DNA of 48,362 nt from positions 1 to 48,362 of the forward strand of contig URMZ01000012.1 of NCBI GenBank assembly GCA_900549025.1. The letters run 5' to 3'. The DNA comes from an uncultured Collinsella sp. (GTDB lineage Bacteria > Actinomycetota > Coriobacteriia > Coriobacteriales > Coriobacteriaceae). Below, piece after piece: positions 10,316 to 19,200 of the stretch. The notes beneath the pieces were generated by a model, which saw nothing but the letters and a program-made list of their open reading frames with translations, ran no database searches and was not told the DNA's origin. A program made the position numbers and the translations under genes. Numbering within the stretch: position 1 is the stretch's first letter; each line of letters begins with the position of its first letter.

Positions 10316-10347
10316 GCCCCGCCGTGCTGCGCACGGCGGGGCTTTTT
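10316..10347 (+). terminator. Intrinsic terminator after fucO
   Basis: A 12-bp perfect stem pairs 10316-10327 with 10331-10342 around a TGC loop and is followed by TTTTT. Confidence 0.93.
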
Positions 10348-10422
10348 GTGCTGCGTCAATGTCCTGAGACGGGTAAAACCAAAGCATGCTGCCCGCTGCG
10401 GATAGGTGGTGCACTTCCCAGC

Positions 10423-10656
10423 GTGCATTTTTGGGAGTATTCAGCAAGCTCTGAAAAATGCATAACGTTGTGAATGGACCGTAGTGGCCCGCGGGCGCCC
10501 ATCGACAGCCCCTGTGGGCGGGCTATCGATGGACGGTGATGGCTGTCGCCGCGTTTTTGGTTTGCGACGGTCTACAACACTGCTGTAACCGCGTCGTTTT
10601 GTCGTTTGTGATGGGGTCGTTGGGGCCCACGGTGCTGAATACTCCGTTTTTTGCAC
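10423..10656. repeat. 234-bp non-coding element bounded by inverted repeats (MITE-like)
   Basis: The stretch from 10348 to 10860 has no believable gene. Within it, 10423-10446 and 10633-10656 are 24-base inverted repeats: GTGCA at the outer tip and the 13-mer GGAGTATTCAGCA at the inner side match exactly, with five A/T swaps and a G/C change between. The interior holds a second hairpin, 10499-10511 with 10520-10532, one mismatch in 13 pairs. Non-coding DNA with matched ends fits a miniature transposable element or a structured RNA. I see no clear target-site duplication. The minus-strand frame across it (10441-10761) lacks any protein-like features. Confidence 0.5.
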
Positions 10657-10701
10657 GGTCCAAGGTGGGGTACCCTGAGACGAAGCAAAAAGATGTCTCA
10701 T

Positions 10702-10731
10702 ATTTATGCAGATACTGATAGGATTTATGCA
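10702..10731. promoter_or_regulatory. Paired 9-bp direct repeats upstream of the M42 peptidase
   Basis: ATTTATGCA occurs at 10702-10710 and 10723-10731, exactly 21 bp apart, about two helical turns. This spacing is typical of sites for a dimeric or tandem-binding regulator. The regulator is unknown. Confidence 0.3.
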
Positions 10732-10806
10732 AGATTCGGGTTGTAAACCGTGCGCGTGCACAAAACCGGTGCGGGGACGTCGGGAGGCGGCTCGGCTCCT
10801 AGGGCA

Positions 10807-10830
10807 TTGACCGTGCAGAACGGTTAAAAT
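10807..10830. promoter_or_regulatory. Palindrome and TAAAAT -10-like box before the M42 peptidase
   Basis: TTGACCG (10807-10813) and CGGTTAA (10821-10827) form a near-perfect palindrome with a seven-base spacer. It overlaps TAAAAT (10825-10830), a plausible -10 box about 37 bases before the start codon. Operator function is inferred. Confidence 0.35.
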
Positions 10831-10866
10831 CGGGACTCGGTCTTAGTTTTACTTGGAAGGATGCAT

Positions 10867-11910
10867 ATGGCTTCTAATGTTGATGCTTCTCTAGAGGGGA
10901 CGCTCTCCTATATCGCGGGACAGCTTAAGACGCTGACTTCTATCGCCTCGCCTACGGGCTATACCCGTGCGGCTACTGATTATCTGATGGAGGCCCTGCG
11001 CGATATGGGCTTTGGGCCCGAGCGTTCTAATAAGGGTAACGTGCTCGTTGAGCTTGGCGGCGAGGGCGAGCCGCTCGTACTGGCGAGCCATGTCGATACC
11101 CTAGGCGCCATGGTGCGTTCCATTAAGGACAATGGCCGCCTGCGCCCCACGACGCTCGGTGGGCATCAGTGGTCTACGGCCGATGGCGAGAACTGCACCG
11201 TCTACACGCGCGACGGCAATGTCTACACGGGCGTGGTTCTTAACACCGAGCCTTCGGCGCACGTGGCCGACGAGCCGGTCAAGACCATCGAGAAGAACAT
11301 GGAGATCTTGCTCGACGAGAACGTCGACAGCAAGGACGATGTGCTTGAGCTGGGCATTCAGACCGGCGACATCATCGCTATGGATCCTCGCACGACGGTG
11401 ACGGAGAGCGGCTACATTAAGAGCCGCTTCCTGGATGATAAGCTATCGGCCGCCATTTTGTTGGGCTTGGCGCGTGCCGTCGCCGCTGGCGAGGTGACGC
11501 TTTCGCGTAAGGTTTCGCTGCTCTTTACCGTGTACGAGGAGGTGGGCCACGGCGGCGCCTTCGTGCCGGCCGACACGCGCGAGATGATCAGCGTTGACAT
11601 GGGCTGCGTGGGCGACGACCTAGGCTGCACCGAGCACATGGTGTCGATCTGCGCCAAGGATTCGGGCGGTCCGTACAACTACGACCTGGTGACGGCGCTG
11701 TCCAATATCGCGCGCGAGCTTGAGCTCGATTACGCTATCGACGTGTATCCGCATTACGGTTCGGACGTCGAAGCCACGCTCTCTGCCGGCTACGACATTC
11801 GCCATGGTCTGATCGGCCCCGGCGTGTATGCGAGCCACAACTACGAGCGTAGCCACATGGACGGCGTGCGCAACACCTTCGAGCTCGTCCGCGCCTACGT
11901 ACAGCGCTAG
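10867..11910 (+). CDS. M42 family metallopeptidase (glutamyl aminopeptidase-like)
   Basis: A 347-residue cytoplasmic aminopeptidase of the M42/PepA-like family, which forms large tetrahedral complexes that trim peptides. The ATG at 10867 is chosen because GGAAGG ends six bases before it, whereas the ATG at 10861 abuts that site. Metal and catalytic motifs are LASHVDTLG (first His and Asp), FLDDKLSAA (bridging Asp), the catalytic pair in YEEVGHGG, ISVDMG, and a terminal His in YERSHMDG. The length is normal for the family. It stands alone between operator-like repeats and a long palindrome. The preferred N-terminal residue cannot be read from the sequence. Confidence 0.9.
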   Translation: MASNVDASLEGTLSYIAGQLKTLTSIASPTGYTRAATDYLMEALRDMGFGPERSNKGNVLVELGGEGEPLVLASHVDTLGAMVRSIKDNGRLRPTTLGGHQWSTADGENCTVYTRDGNVYTGVVLNTEPSAHVADEPVKTIEKNMEILLDENVDSKDDVLELGIQTGDIIAMDPRTTVTESGYIKSRFLDDKLSAAILLGLARAVAAGEVTLSRKVSLLFTVYEEVGHGGAFVPADTREMISVDMGCVGDDLGCTEHMVSICAKDSGGPYNYDLVTALSNIARELELDYAIDVYPHYGSDVEATLSAGYDIRHGLIGPGVYASHNYERSHMDGVRNTFELVRAYVQR

Positions 11911-11962
11911 CGATGCAGCGGCCTCGGCTGATACGGCAGTACCGACCGAGGCCGTCCTCTCT

Positions 11963-12031
11963 AAGTTGCGGTGAAATAGGGACTGTTTGGCGGTTTTAAA
12001 CGCTTAAACAGTCCCTATTTCACCGCAACTT
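11963..12031. repeat. Perfect 26-bp inverted repeat between convergent genes
   Basis: Positions 11963-11988 and 12006-12031 are exact reverse complements of 26 bases, separated by a 17-base loop. There is no clear T-tract on either side, so it is not a classical terminator, although it lies between convergent genes. The arm begins AAGTTGCGGTGAAATAGG, and the same TTGCGGTGRAATAG core makes the arm of the hairpin at 23012-23074. This suggests a dispersed palindromic repeat family. Confidence 0.85.
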
Positions 12032-12046
12032 ATGAAGGGGATGGGA

Positions 12047-13147
12047 CTACTTGATGGCGCCGGTCACGGCACCGCCGCCGAGGACGATGTCGCCGCGATA
12101 GACTACAACGGCTTGGCCGGGGGCGATGGCTCGCTGCGGCTCGTCAAAAGTCAGCAGCATTTGCCCGTCTTCGCCGCGCGTAAGGGTCGCTGCTTGGTCT
12201 TTCTGACGGTAACGGTACTTGGCGCCCACGCGAATGCCGCCGGTATCGAGTTCTGCCTCCATGCGGTCGGCAGGGGCGCTCCAGATCCAGTCGTCGGCCG
12301 TGAGTGCTGTGGCCGTTAGGTCCTCGGCCTCGCCCAGATGCACGGTGTTGTTGACGGCGTCGACGCCTGTCACGTACACGGGATGCGCCATCGCTACGCC
12401 CAAACCCTTGCGCTGGCCGATGGTATAGCGCAGTGCGCCGTTGTGGCGCCCGACCACGCTGCCGTCGCGCCATACAATATCGCCCGGCTCGGCGGCATGT
12501 CCGCAGCGGCGCTCGATATAGCCCGCGTAGTCGCCGTCTGGAATAAAGCAGATATCCTCGCTCTCGGCCTTTTTGGCGTTGGCAAAGCCCTGTTCGGCGG
12601 CAATGCGGCGCACGTCGCGCTCTTTGTCCAGCCCGGCCAGCGGAAAGATTGTGCACGACAGCCGCTCCTGCGTGAGCGAATACAAAAAGTAGCTCTGGTC
12701 CTTCTTGGGGTCCTCGCCGCGATGCAGCTGCCAGGTGCCGTCGGACGCCTGGCTCGTTTTGGCGTAGTGACCTGTGGCGATGTAGTCGCAGCCCATATCG
12801 AGTGCCGCATCGAGCAGCGCGCCAAACTTAATATGGCGGTTGCAGATGATGCACGGATTGGGCGTCAGCCCCTCCTGGTAGGCGTTAACAAAGCGCTCGA
12901 TTACGTTGCGGTCGAAGGTCTGCTGCAGGTCGAGCACATGGTGGGGTATCCCCAGGCGCTCGGCGACGGCCTTTGCATCAGCGATGTCGCGGTCGACCTT
13001 ACTCATGCCCGTGACGGGATCGGGCGCGGGACAGGTGAGGCGCATGGTGGCACCGACGCATTCGTAGCCCTGGCGCTTGAGCAGATAGGCAGTCACGCTG
13101 GAATCGACGCCGCCGCTCATGGCGACGAGCACGCGCTTGTTGTGCAT
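12047..13147 (-). CDS. mnmA: tRNA-specific 2-thiouridylase MnmA
   Basis: A 366-residue enzyme that installs sulfur at position 2 of the wobble uridine in tRNA-Lys, -Glu and -Gln, using ATP and persulfide sulfur. The PP-loop is SGGVDSS (residues 11-17). The catalytic cysteine pair is C102, in NPCIICNRHIKFG, and C200, in ESEDICFIPDGDY. GHYAK and the C-terminal beta-barrel (VYVTGVDAVNNTVHLG) are also typical. Start at 13147 follows AAGGAGA. It lies downstream of cysK on the same strand, separated by a terminator and its own extended -10 promoter. No cysteine desulfurase is encoded in the window, so the sulfur donor must be elsewhere. Confidence 0.95.
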   Translation of the reverse strand: MHNKRVLVAMSGGVDSSVTAYLLKRQGYECVGATMRLTCPAPDPVTGMSKVDRDIADAKAVAERLGIPHHVLDLQQTFDRNVIERFVNAYQEGLTPNPCIICNRHIKFGALLDAALDMGCDYIATGHYAKTSQASDGTWQLHRGEDPKKDQSYFLYSLTQERLSCTIFPLAGLDKERDVRRIAAEQGFANAKKAESEDICFIPDGDYAGYIERRCGHAAEPGDIVWRDGSVVGRHNGALRYTIGQRKGLGVAMAHPVYVTGVDAVNNTVHLGEAEDLTATALTADDWIWSAPADRMEAELDTGGIRVGAKYRYRQKDQAATLTRGEDGQMLLTFDEPQRAIAPGQAVVVYRGDIVLGGGAVTGAIK

Positions 13148-13176
13148 GGGGAGGTTCTCCTTGGTGGCATGTGGCC

Positions 13177-13215
13177 AAAAAAGAAAAGCGGCGCGGGAGG
13201 CTGGTTCCGCGCCGC
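13177..13215 (-). terminator. Terminator between cysK and mnmA
   Basis: Read on the minus strand, a perfect 9-bp GC stem (13207-13215 with 13188-13196, GCGGCGCGG/CCGCGCCGC) is followed by TTTTCTTTTTT. It ends cysK transcripts, yet only about 30 bases remain before the mnmA start. A smaller hairpin (13307-13313 with 13317-13323) lies just after the cysK stop. Confidence 0.85.
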
Positions 13216-13219
13216 AGAC

Positions 13220-13225
13220 ATTGTA
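13220..13225 (-). promoter_or_regulatory. Extended -10 promoter of mnmA
   Basis: TGC-TACAAT on the minus strand is a good extended -10 element and would start transcription near 13213, inside the 5-prime arm of the cysK terminator stem. The -35 region is poor, as expected for extended -10 promoters. Confidence 0.5.
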
Positions 13226-13328
13226 GCAAGTTCGGGTGTCATGTGGGACGCCCTGTTGGGATGAGCCCAGGCTGCCAGAAGAGAGGGAAGGCCGGCGTGC
13301 CTTGGACTCGTTCTAAGAACGAGAAGCT

Positions 13329-14267
<939 letters not shown>

Positions 14268-14374
14268 GGTGAACCTCCAAAGTGTTCAAATGACTGGATA
14301 CCGTGTGGTTTTACGGTGTGTATAACAGCTAAACCCACAAACCTTATGGGTTGTTCGTTTTGCTGTTGGCAAGC

Positions 14375-14403
14375 ATAGTAGACAGTAAAGCCTAGTAACG
14401 CAA
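14375..14403 (-). promoter_or_regulatory. Probable cysK promoter
   Basis: On the minus strand, TTGCGT (14398-14403) and TACTAT (14375-14380) are exactly 17 bases apart. The resulting leader of about 100 bases contains a short inverted repeat (AACCCA at 14332-14337 with TGGGTT at 14347-14352) that could be an operator or leader hairpin. Confidence 0.45.
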
Positions 14404-14456
14404 TAGGAAATAGAAGATTATTACGAGTCGATTAACCATCTTGACGGGAATGGGTA

Positions 14457-14484
14457 TTTTCAAAACCAATTTTTCGGCTAGAAT
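14457..14484 (+). promoter_or_regulatory. Probable promoter of the Rrf2 regulator
   Basis: TTTTCA (14457-14462) and TAGAAT (14479-14484) are 16 bases apart and would give a leader of about 30 bases. Confidence 0.45.
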
Positions 14485-14520
14485 TTCTACGGACTAAATG
14501 ACCGAAAGGCAGCACTATAC

Positions 14521-14949
14521 ATGTTGGTTTCTACTAAGGGCAGATATGCCCTGCGCGTTATGGTCGATCTGGCCGAGCACCAGGCGGCCGGTCGCATCCC
14601 GCTCAAAGAGATCGCGGCGCGACAGGGGATTTCCGAGAAATATCTCGAGAACATCTTGGCTACGCTCGTGCGCGCCAACATGCTTTCGGGTATGCGTGGC
14701 AAGGGCGGCGGCTATGTGCTCACGCGCCCGCCCGAGCAGTACACGGTGGGCGAGATCTTGCGCCTGACCGAGGGCAGTCTGGCGCCGGTCGCCTGTCTGG
14801 ATGGCGACTGCAAGGGCTGCTCGCGTTCGGATGAGTGCCCCACGCTCGACGTGTGGAAGAACCTGGACAAGCTCATCAACGACTACCTCGACGGTGTGAC
14901 GCTTGATCAACTTGTCGCTCCCAATCATGGCTACGACTACGTCATCTAA
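14521..14949 (+). CDS. Rrf2 family transcriptional regulator (CymR/IscR-like)
   Basis: A 142-residue winged-helix regulator. It opens MLVSTKGRYALRVMVDLA, has the recognition region IAARQGISEKYLENIL and the wing GKGGGYVLTR, all typical of Rrf2 proteins. Four cysteines, C92, C97, C100 and C106, lie in the segment where IscR binds its [2Fe-2S] cluster with three; Bacillus CymR has none there. The cluster-binding potential is visible, but occupancy is not. Divergence from cysK suggests control of cysteine metabolism, of iron-sulfur supply, or both. The ribosome site is weak (AAAGG, about eleven bases away). The gene ends at a bidirectional terminator. Confidence 0.9.
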   Translation: MLVSTKGRYALRVMVDLAEHQAAGRIPLKEIAARQGISEKYLENILATLVRANMLSGMRGKGGGYVLTRPPEQYTVGEILRLTEGSLAPVACLDGDCKGCSRSDECPTLDVWKNLDKLINDYLDGVTLDQLVAPNHGYDYVI

Positions 14950-15017
14950 CCCACACCTGCATTTGGGGACGGGGTGGAAATGGTAGATTCTCTCGCCCTT
15001 TGAGACTTGAAAAATAA

Positions 15018-15055
15018 GAAGGCCGCCCATTTTTGCGATGGGCGGCCTTCGTTTT
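15018..15055. terminator. Bidirectional terminator between the Rrf2 gene and the holin-like gene
   Basis: A perfect 13-bp stem pairs 15018-15030 with 15038-15050 around a seven-base loop. GTTTT follows on the plus strand and TTATTTTT on the minus strand, so it can serve both convergent genes. Confidence 0.93.
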
Positions 15056-15090
15056 GGGCTGTTGAGACGGACATGGCCGGAATGGCCGTT

Positions 15091-15456
15091 TTAGTCCTCG
15101 GCGATGCTGTCGAGGATGCTGCGCGTGATGGACACCAGGATGCTGCCCATAAAGGCCGATCCAAAGCTGGCGATGGAGATGCCGACGCCCAGCAGGTTGA
15201 CCGACAGGTAGCTCGCGAGCTCAAGCATAAAGCTGTTGACGACAAGCTGGAAAATGCCCAGCGTAATGATCGTGAGCGGCAGCGAGATGACCGTAAGGAA
15301 CGGTTTGACGAACGAATCGACAATGTTCAGGAACAGTCCCACAAAGGCAAAGCAGACCCAGGTCTCGGCAAAGCCGAAGGGTTGGATACCGGGGACGAGG
15401 AACGTGGCGATCGCGATGGCGATCGAGGTGAAGAGCCAGTTAAGCATAAAGCGCAT
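15091..15456 (-). CDS. Phage holin family (Phage_holin_4_2-like) membrane protein
   Basis: A 121-residue, almost wholly hydrophobic protein with about four membrane spans. It matches the small family typified by LNWLFTSIAIAIATFLVPGI at the N-terminus and NIVDSFVKPFLTVISLPLTIITLGIF in the middle, widespread in chromosomes and usually labelled phage holin family or YvlD-like. The label is historical; no phage genes are nearby, so a lytic role is unlikely. Start at 15456 follows AAAGGA. It is convergent with the Rrf2 gene. The 324 bases between its start and yerC contain only regulatory sequence and a short leader frame. Confidence 0.8.
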   Translation of the reverse strand: MRFMLNWLFTSIAIAIATFLVPGIQPFGFAETWVCFAFVGLFLNIVDSFVKPFLTVISLPLTIITLGIFQLVVNSFMLELASYLSVNLLGVGISIASFGSAFMGSILVSITRSILDSIAED

Positions 15457-15669
15457 GGCGTGAATCCTTTCTTGCGCCGGGATTGCTGGCGTCGCGTGAA
15501 GCGGCTTACGGCGGCGACCTGGATGGTTGCGCGGGCGCGCCGCGGTGTTTGGGCGCCCATTGTCTCAAATATTCGTGGAGCTTACGTGCGCATATGGTTT
15601 CTAAACGGCGTTCGTCCTGAAAAACGCGCCGCTGGCAGAGAGTCTTGTCGCTTTAGTTTGGTGGTGTGC

Positions 15670-15675
15670 TACACT
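15670..15675 (+). promoter_or_regulatory. Extended -10 promoter of yerC
   Basis: TGC-TACACT is an extended -10 element. Transcription near 15682 would give a leader of about 100 bases that includes a GGGCAA/TTGCCC hairpin and a 16-codon frame. Confidence 0.5.
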
Positions 15676-15726
15676 GCTAAGGGCAAAAGCCACAGGCGTT
15701 GCCCTATTGCATAGAACGGGCGAACG

Positions 15727-15777
15727 ATGCCCGATGTCAGTATCAACTTCGATGCCTTTTGGCGGGTTTGGCGGTGA
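15727..15777 (+). CDS. Possible 16-residue leader peptide with two Trp codons
   Basis: An ATG frame encodes MPDVSINFDAFWRVWR and stops three bases before the yerC start codon. Two tryptophan codons fall within its last five residues, directly ahead of a TrpR-superfamily gene. Such a frame could couple yerC translation to tryptophan supply. The ribosome site is poor and the frame is short, so chance is a real alternative. Confidence 0.25.
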   Translation: MPDVSINFDAFWRVWR

Positions 15778-15780
15778 TCG

Positions 15781-16080
15781 ATGAATATCGAGAACATGTT
15801 TGACAAGCCTGATGTCAAGCAGCTGATCCACGCATTTAGCCTTTTGGACGACGAGAAGGATATCCAAGCGTTTTTGACCGATATCTGCACGCCGCGCGAG
15901 ATTTGCGACCTTTCTCAGCGTTTGCAGGTTGCGCGCTATTTGGACGAGGGCGAGCCTTATGTTGAGGTTCAGGCCCGTACCGGCGCTTCGTCCACCACGG
16001 TGAGCCGCGTTTCAAAGGCGCTGAACGGCGAGTACGGTGGCTACCGCAAGATCCTCATTAAGTTGGAGGATGGCGAGTAG
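15781..16080 (+). CDS. yerC: YerC/YecD family TrpR-related DNA-binding protein
   Basis: A 99-residue protein of the TrpR/YerC superfamily. The all-helical body contains TPREICDLSQRLQVARYLDEG followed by the helix-turn-helix YVEVQARTGASSTTVSRVSKAL, as in Bacillus YerC. It probably binds DNA as a dimer. The regulon and effector are not established for this family; it lacks clear evidence of tryptophan binding. The start codon follows GGCGGTGATCG, close to the Shine-Dalgarno sequence. A terminator follows at once, so the gene is monocistronic apart from the possible leader peptide upstream. Confidence 0.88.
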   Translation: MNIENMFDKPDVKQLIHAFSLLDDEKDIQAFLTDICTPREICDLSQRLQVARYLDEGEPYVEVQARTGASSTTVSRVSKALNGEYGGYRKILIKLEDGE

Positions 16081-16106
16081 GCCAGCGACAACATTGAATT
16101 ACGAAG

Positions 16107-16132
16107 AACCGTCCCTCCGGGGGCGGTTTTTA
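16107..16132 (+). terminator. Intrinsic terminator after yerC
   Basis: A 9-bp stem with one G-U pair (16107-16115 with 16120-16128) and a TCCG loop is followed by TTTTA. Confidence 0.85.
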
Positions 16133-16264
16133 TATGCCTGCAATCGGCTGGTGCGTTGGGTTCAGGTTGCTTTGTACCAAAAGATGGAACTGCGGTGGCA
16201 ATGTGTCCGCTTGGGCGGGTAGGATGGATGCATTGATTATTGCGAACGGTTTGAGCGGAGGACC

Positions 16265-19200
16265 ATGCCTGTTCGAATCTATACCACCAATACCGGCACG
16301 GATTTGAGCGATGCCGAGTCGGCGCTGCTTGCCGACCTTATTGCCCGTCACGGGCGTGCCGTGTTGCTGGCACCAACGTTTGCCGAGCTCGACCTGTGCC
16401 GTCATGATGCGGCGGAAGCCGGGGTTTCACTGGGTATCGACTACAAGACGCCTTCGTCGTGGCTTCGCTCGCTTTGGGAGCTTTTGGGCGACGGGCGCGA
16501 TTTCGTCGACAACCTGCAGCGCCAGATGCTGTTTTCGGATATGATTGCCCGCCGCGATGATGCCGATCTTCAGCCGCTTTCGTGTGGCCAGGGCACGGTG
16601 CGCATGCTCGCGCGCATGGCTCGCGATGTGCTTCCGGGTGTGGCAGGGACGGGTGCCGAGCGATGCGGTGGCAACAATTGCCAGCCTGAGCCAAAAAGCG
16701 ATGCTGAGGCTCGCGTGTTCGAGCTTTTGCGCGCCTACGCGAGCGGCTTGGACCGTCGAGACATGGTCGAGCCCTGCGAGGCAGCTGACATTATGGCCGG
16801 CGCTTTGACCGACAGCCTGCCGGCGTGCACCCGCGCCGTTTGCGTGCGCGGCGTCACGTCATTTACGTATAGCCTGCTCGAGCTGCTGTCCGCCGTGGCA
16901 AACAACGGGGGAGAGGTTGTCGTGCTGCTCGCCCGCGAGCAAGCGGCGATGCGTGAGGAGCTGGCCACGGCCCTTGATGCCCGCGGTGTGCTGTTTGAGG
17001 TTGCACCGCTGGACGAGGATGCTGGCGCTCCCGCGACTGCTCCAAAGTCCGTCGTACGTCCTGCCTTTGTGGAAGTCGCCGGCCCCCATGCTCGTGCCCG
17101 TGTCTATGCGGACGTCATCGATAAGATGGTGAAAGCGCACAAGGAGTCCAATGTCAACGATGCCGCCTCCGCGCCCGCCGATCCCGTGCGCGTGCTCGTT
17201 GTTTCTGCCCGGGCACCCCAGCTGTTCGGTGAGCTCGCCGCTCGTTTGGCGGCGCGCCACGTTGCTGCCGAGACGACCGAGTTCACGGCGTTTTCTCAAT
17301 CCATTGTGGGCAGGCAGTTCACGGCGCTCGCCAACCTGATCGAGCGTATGAAGGCCGCCGACGAAGGGGCAGCTTCTAAGACTGAGTGGTGGCCCGCTCC
17401 GGAGCTTACCGACTGGATTTACAGCCCGCTTTCGGGTGCCGACGCCGCCAGCGCGCGCACGTTCGACAAGAATATGCGTCTCTCGCGCAGCAAGACTACC
17501 GCGGGCGTCAAGAGCTTGCTGCAGAGCGTGCAGGGCCAGATCAGGGGCGCGCGTAAAGCGGCGAGTGACGAGAACTGGTTTAAGAACGTGCCGTGCGTGG
17601 TCTCGGACGTGTTCCAGGCGCTGTGGCGCGACAAGCCCGTGACGGCGCTCAAGGCCATGCTTGCCGCCGCCGAGGCGCTGCCCGATCGCGCGTTTGGCGG
17701 TCTCGACGGTCAGGCCCGTCGCCAGGCTGAAACGGCCCTACTGCGCCACGCCATCGACATTCTTATGAACGAAGCCCGCGTGCTCGATGTGTCGCAGACA
17801 GCGACCGTGCCCGTGCTCGACGGCGTTCGCACCAAGGTGGATAAGCGCAGCGCCGCTTACGATTACGAGACCTACGAGGTCGATCGCACGCCACGGGCGC
17901 AAGTGCGCTTCGTGTCGCTTGCCGATGCGTCGGTTCTGCGTCCTGGCGGCTACGATGCCGTGCTGTTTGCCGATGTCGACCTGGACAGCTATCCGCTTTC
18001 GCACGAAGAGGGCCCGCTTGCCACGTTGACGGCCGAGCTGCGCCGCGACGGCGTGTCTTTGGAGCCCGCCGCCCTGCTGCGCGTGCGCTTTGGCCGTGCG
18101 ATGCAGGCGGCGAGCGGTCCGGTCGCGCTCGCCCGCGTGACGCACGATCGGCAGGCACGCGAATGCTACCCGGCAGCCGTATGGACAGAGCTGCGGGCAC
18201 ATGCCGAGGCCGCTGGCGCTGCCAAGCCCACGCGCGTGGGCGAGGGCGATATCATCGCCGACTTTGATCCCGCGGCAGGCGAAGGTCTTAGGCGCGAGCG
18301 CGTGACCTGCGAAGCTCCTCAGCATCTGAGCGATGAAGCCATTCCGTATCTGGTCCTGCGCCGTCGCGATGGCGAGGGCGAGGATGCGCCGCTGGTGCCG
18401 CGCCTGACGTCTGCCTCGCAGATCGAGGCCTATTCGACCTGCCCGCTATGCTGGTTCGTCTCGTACCGCGTGAAGCCCCAGTCGATCGACGCCGGCTTTG
18501 GCAATATGGAGAAGGGCAACTTTGTCCACGACGTGCTGGAGCATCTGCACGCCCGTCTGCCCCAGGAAGGCATGGAGCGCGTGACGCCCGAGAACCTGCC
18601 GCGCGCTCAGGAGCTGCTGCGCGAGGTCTTTGACGAGACATTGGCCGAGCATGCCTCCAAGCGTGGCAACGAGGGTCCGCTCGTGCCGCTCTCTCCGGTA
18701 GAGGAGCGCCAGGTGGCCGAGATTCTGCCGCAGCTGGAGGGTGTGCTTGCCTATGAAGCCGAGGCGCTGACTCCTTTTGCTCCACGCTACCTGGAGTTTG
18801 CCTTTAACGATCTTAAAGTCGAGTATGCCGGTTGGCCGCTCGGCGGGCGTATCGACCGCGTGGATGTGGATGCCGAGAATCGCGCCGTGGTAATCGACTA
18901 CAAGCATCGTTCGGGCGTTGAGGAGTTTAAACTCGCCGACCCCACGGTGCGCGACGAGGAATCGGGCGAGGCCGCCATCGACGACCCGCGGTGGCTGCCA
19001 CCGCATACCCAAACGCTCATCTACGCGCAGGCCATGCGTCGGGCGCTGGGCCTAGATACCCGTGCTGCGCTCTATTTTTCGACCAAGGGCGGCAAGCCGG
19101 CGTTGCGCGGTGCCGCGAGCGCCGAGCTGCTCGAGGAAGAGCGCAGCGACGGTCGCATCCCGGGCCTTAAGAAAGGTTTCCCCGGCGAGGGCGGCAGCAT

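Noticed and set aside
10441..10761. 106-residue minus-strand frame in the fucO-M42 gap
   Set aside because: No ribosome site, no recognisable domain, and it overlaps the inverted-repeat element; better explained as non-coding.
15091..15456. Prophage remnant suggested by the holin-like gene
   Set aside because: No other phage genes are nearby and this membrane family is common in bacterial chromosomes.
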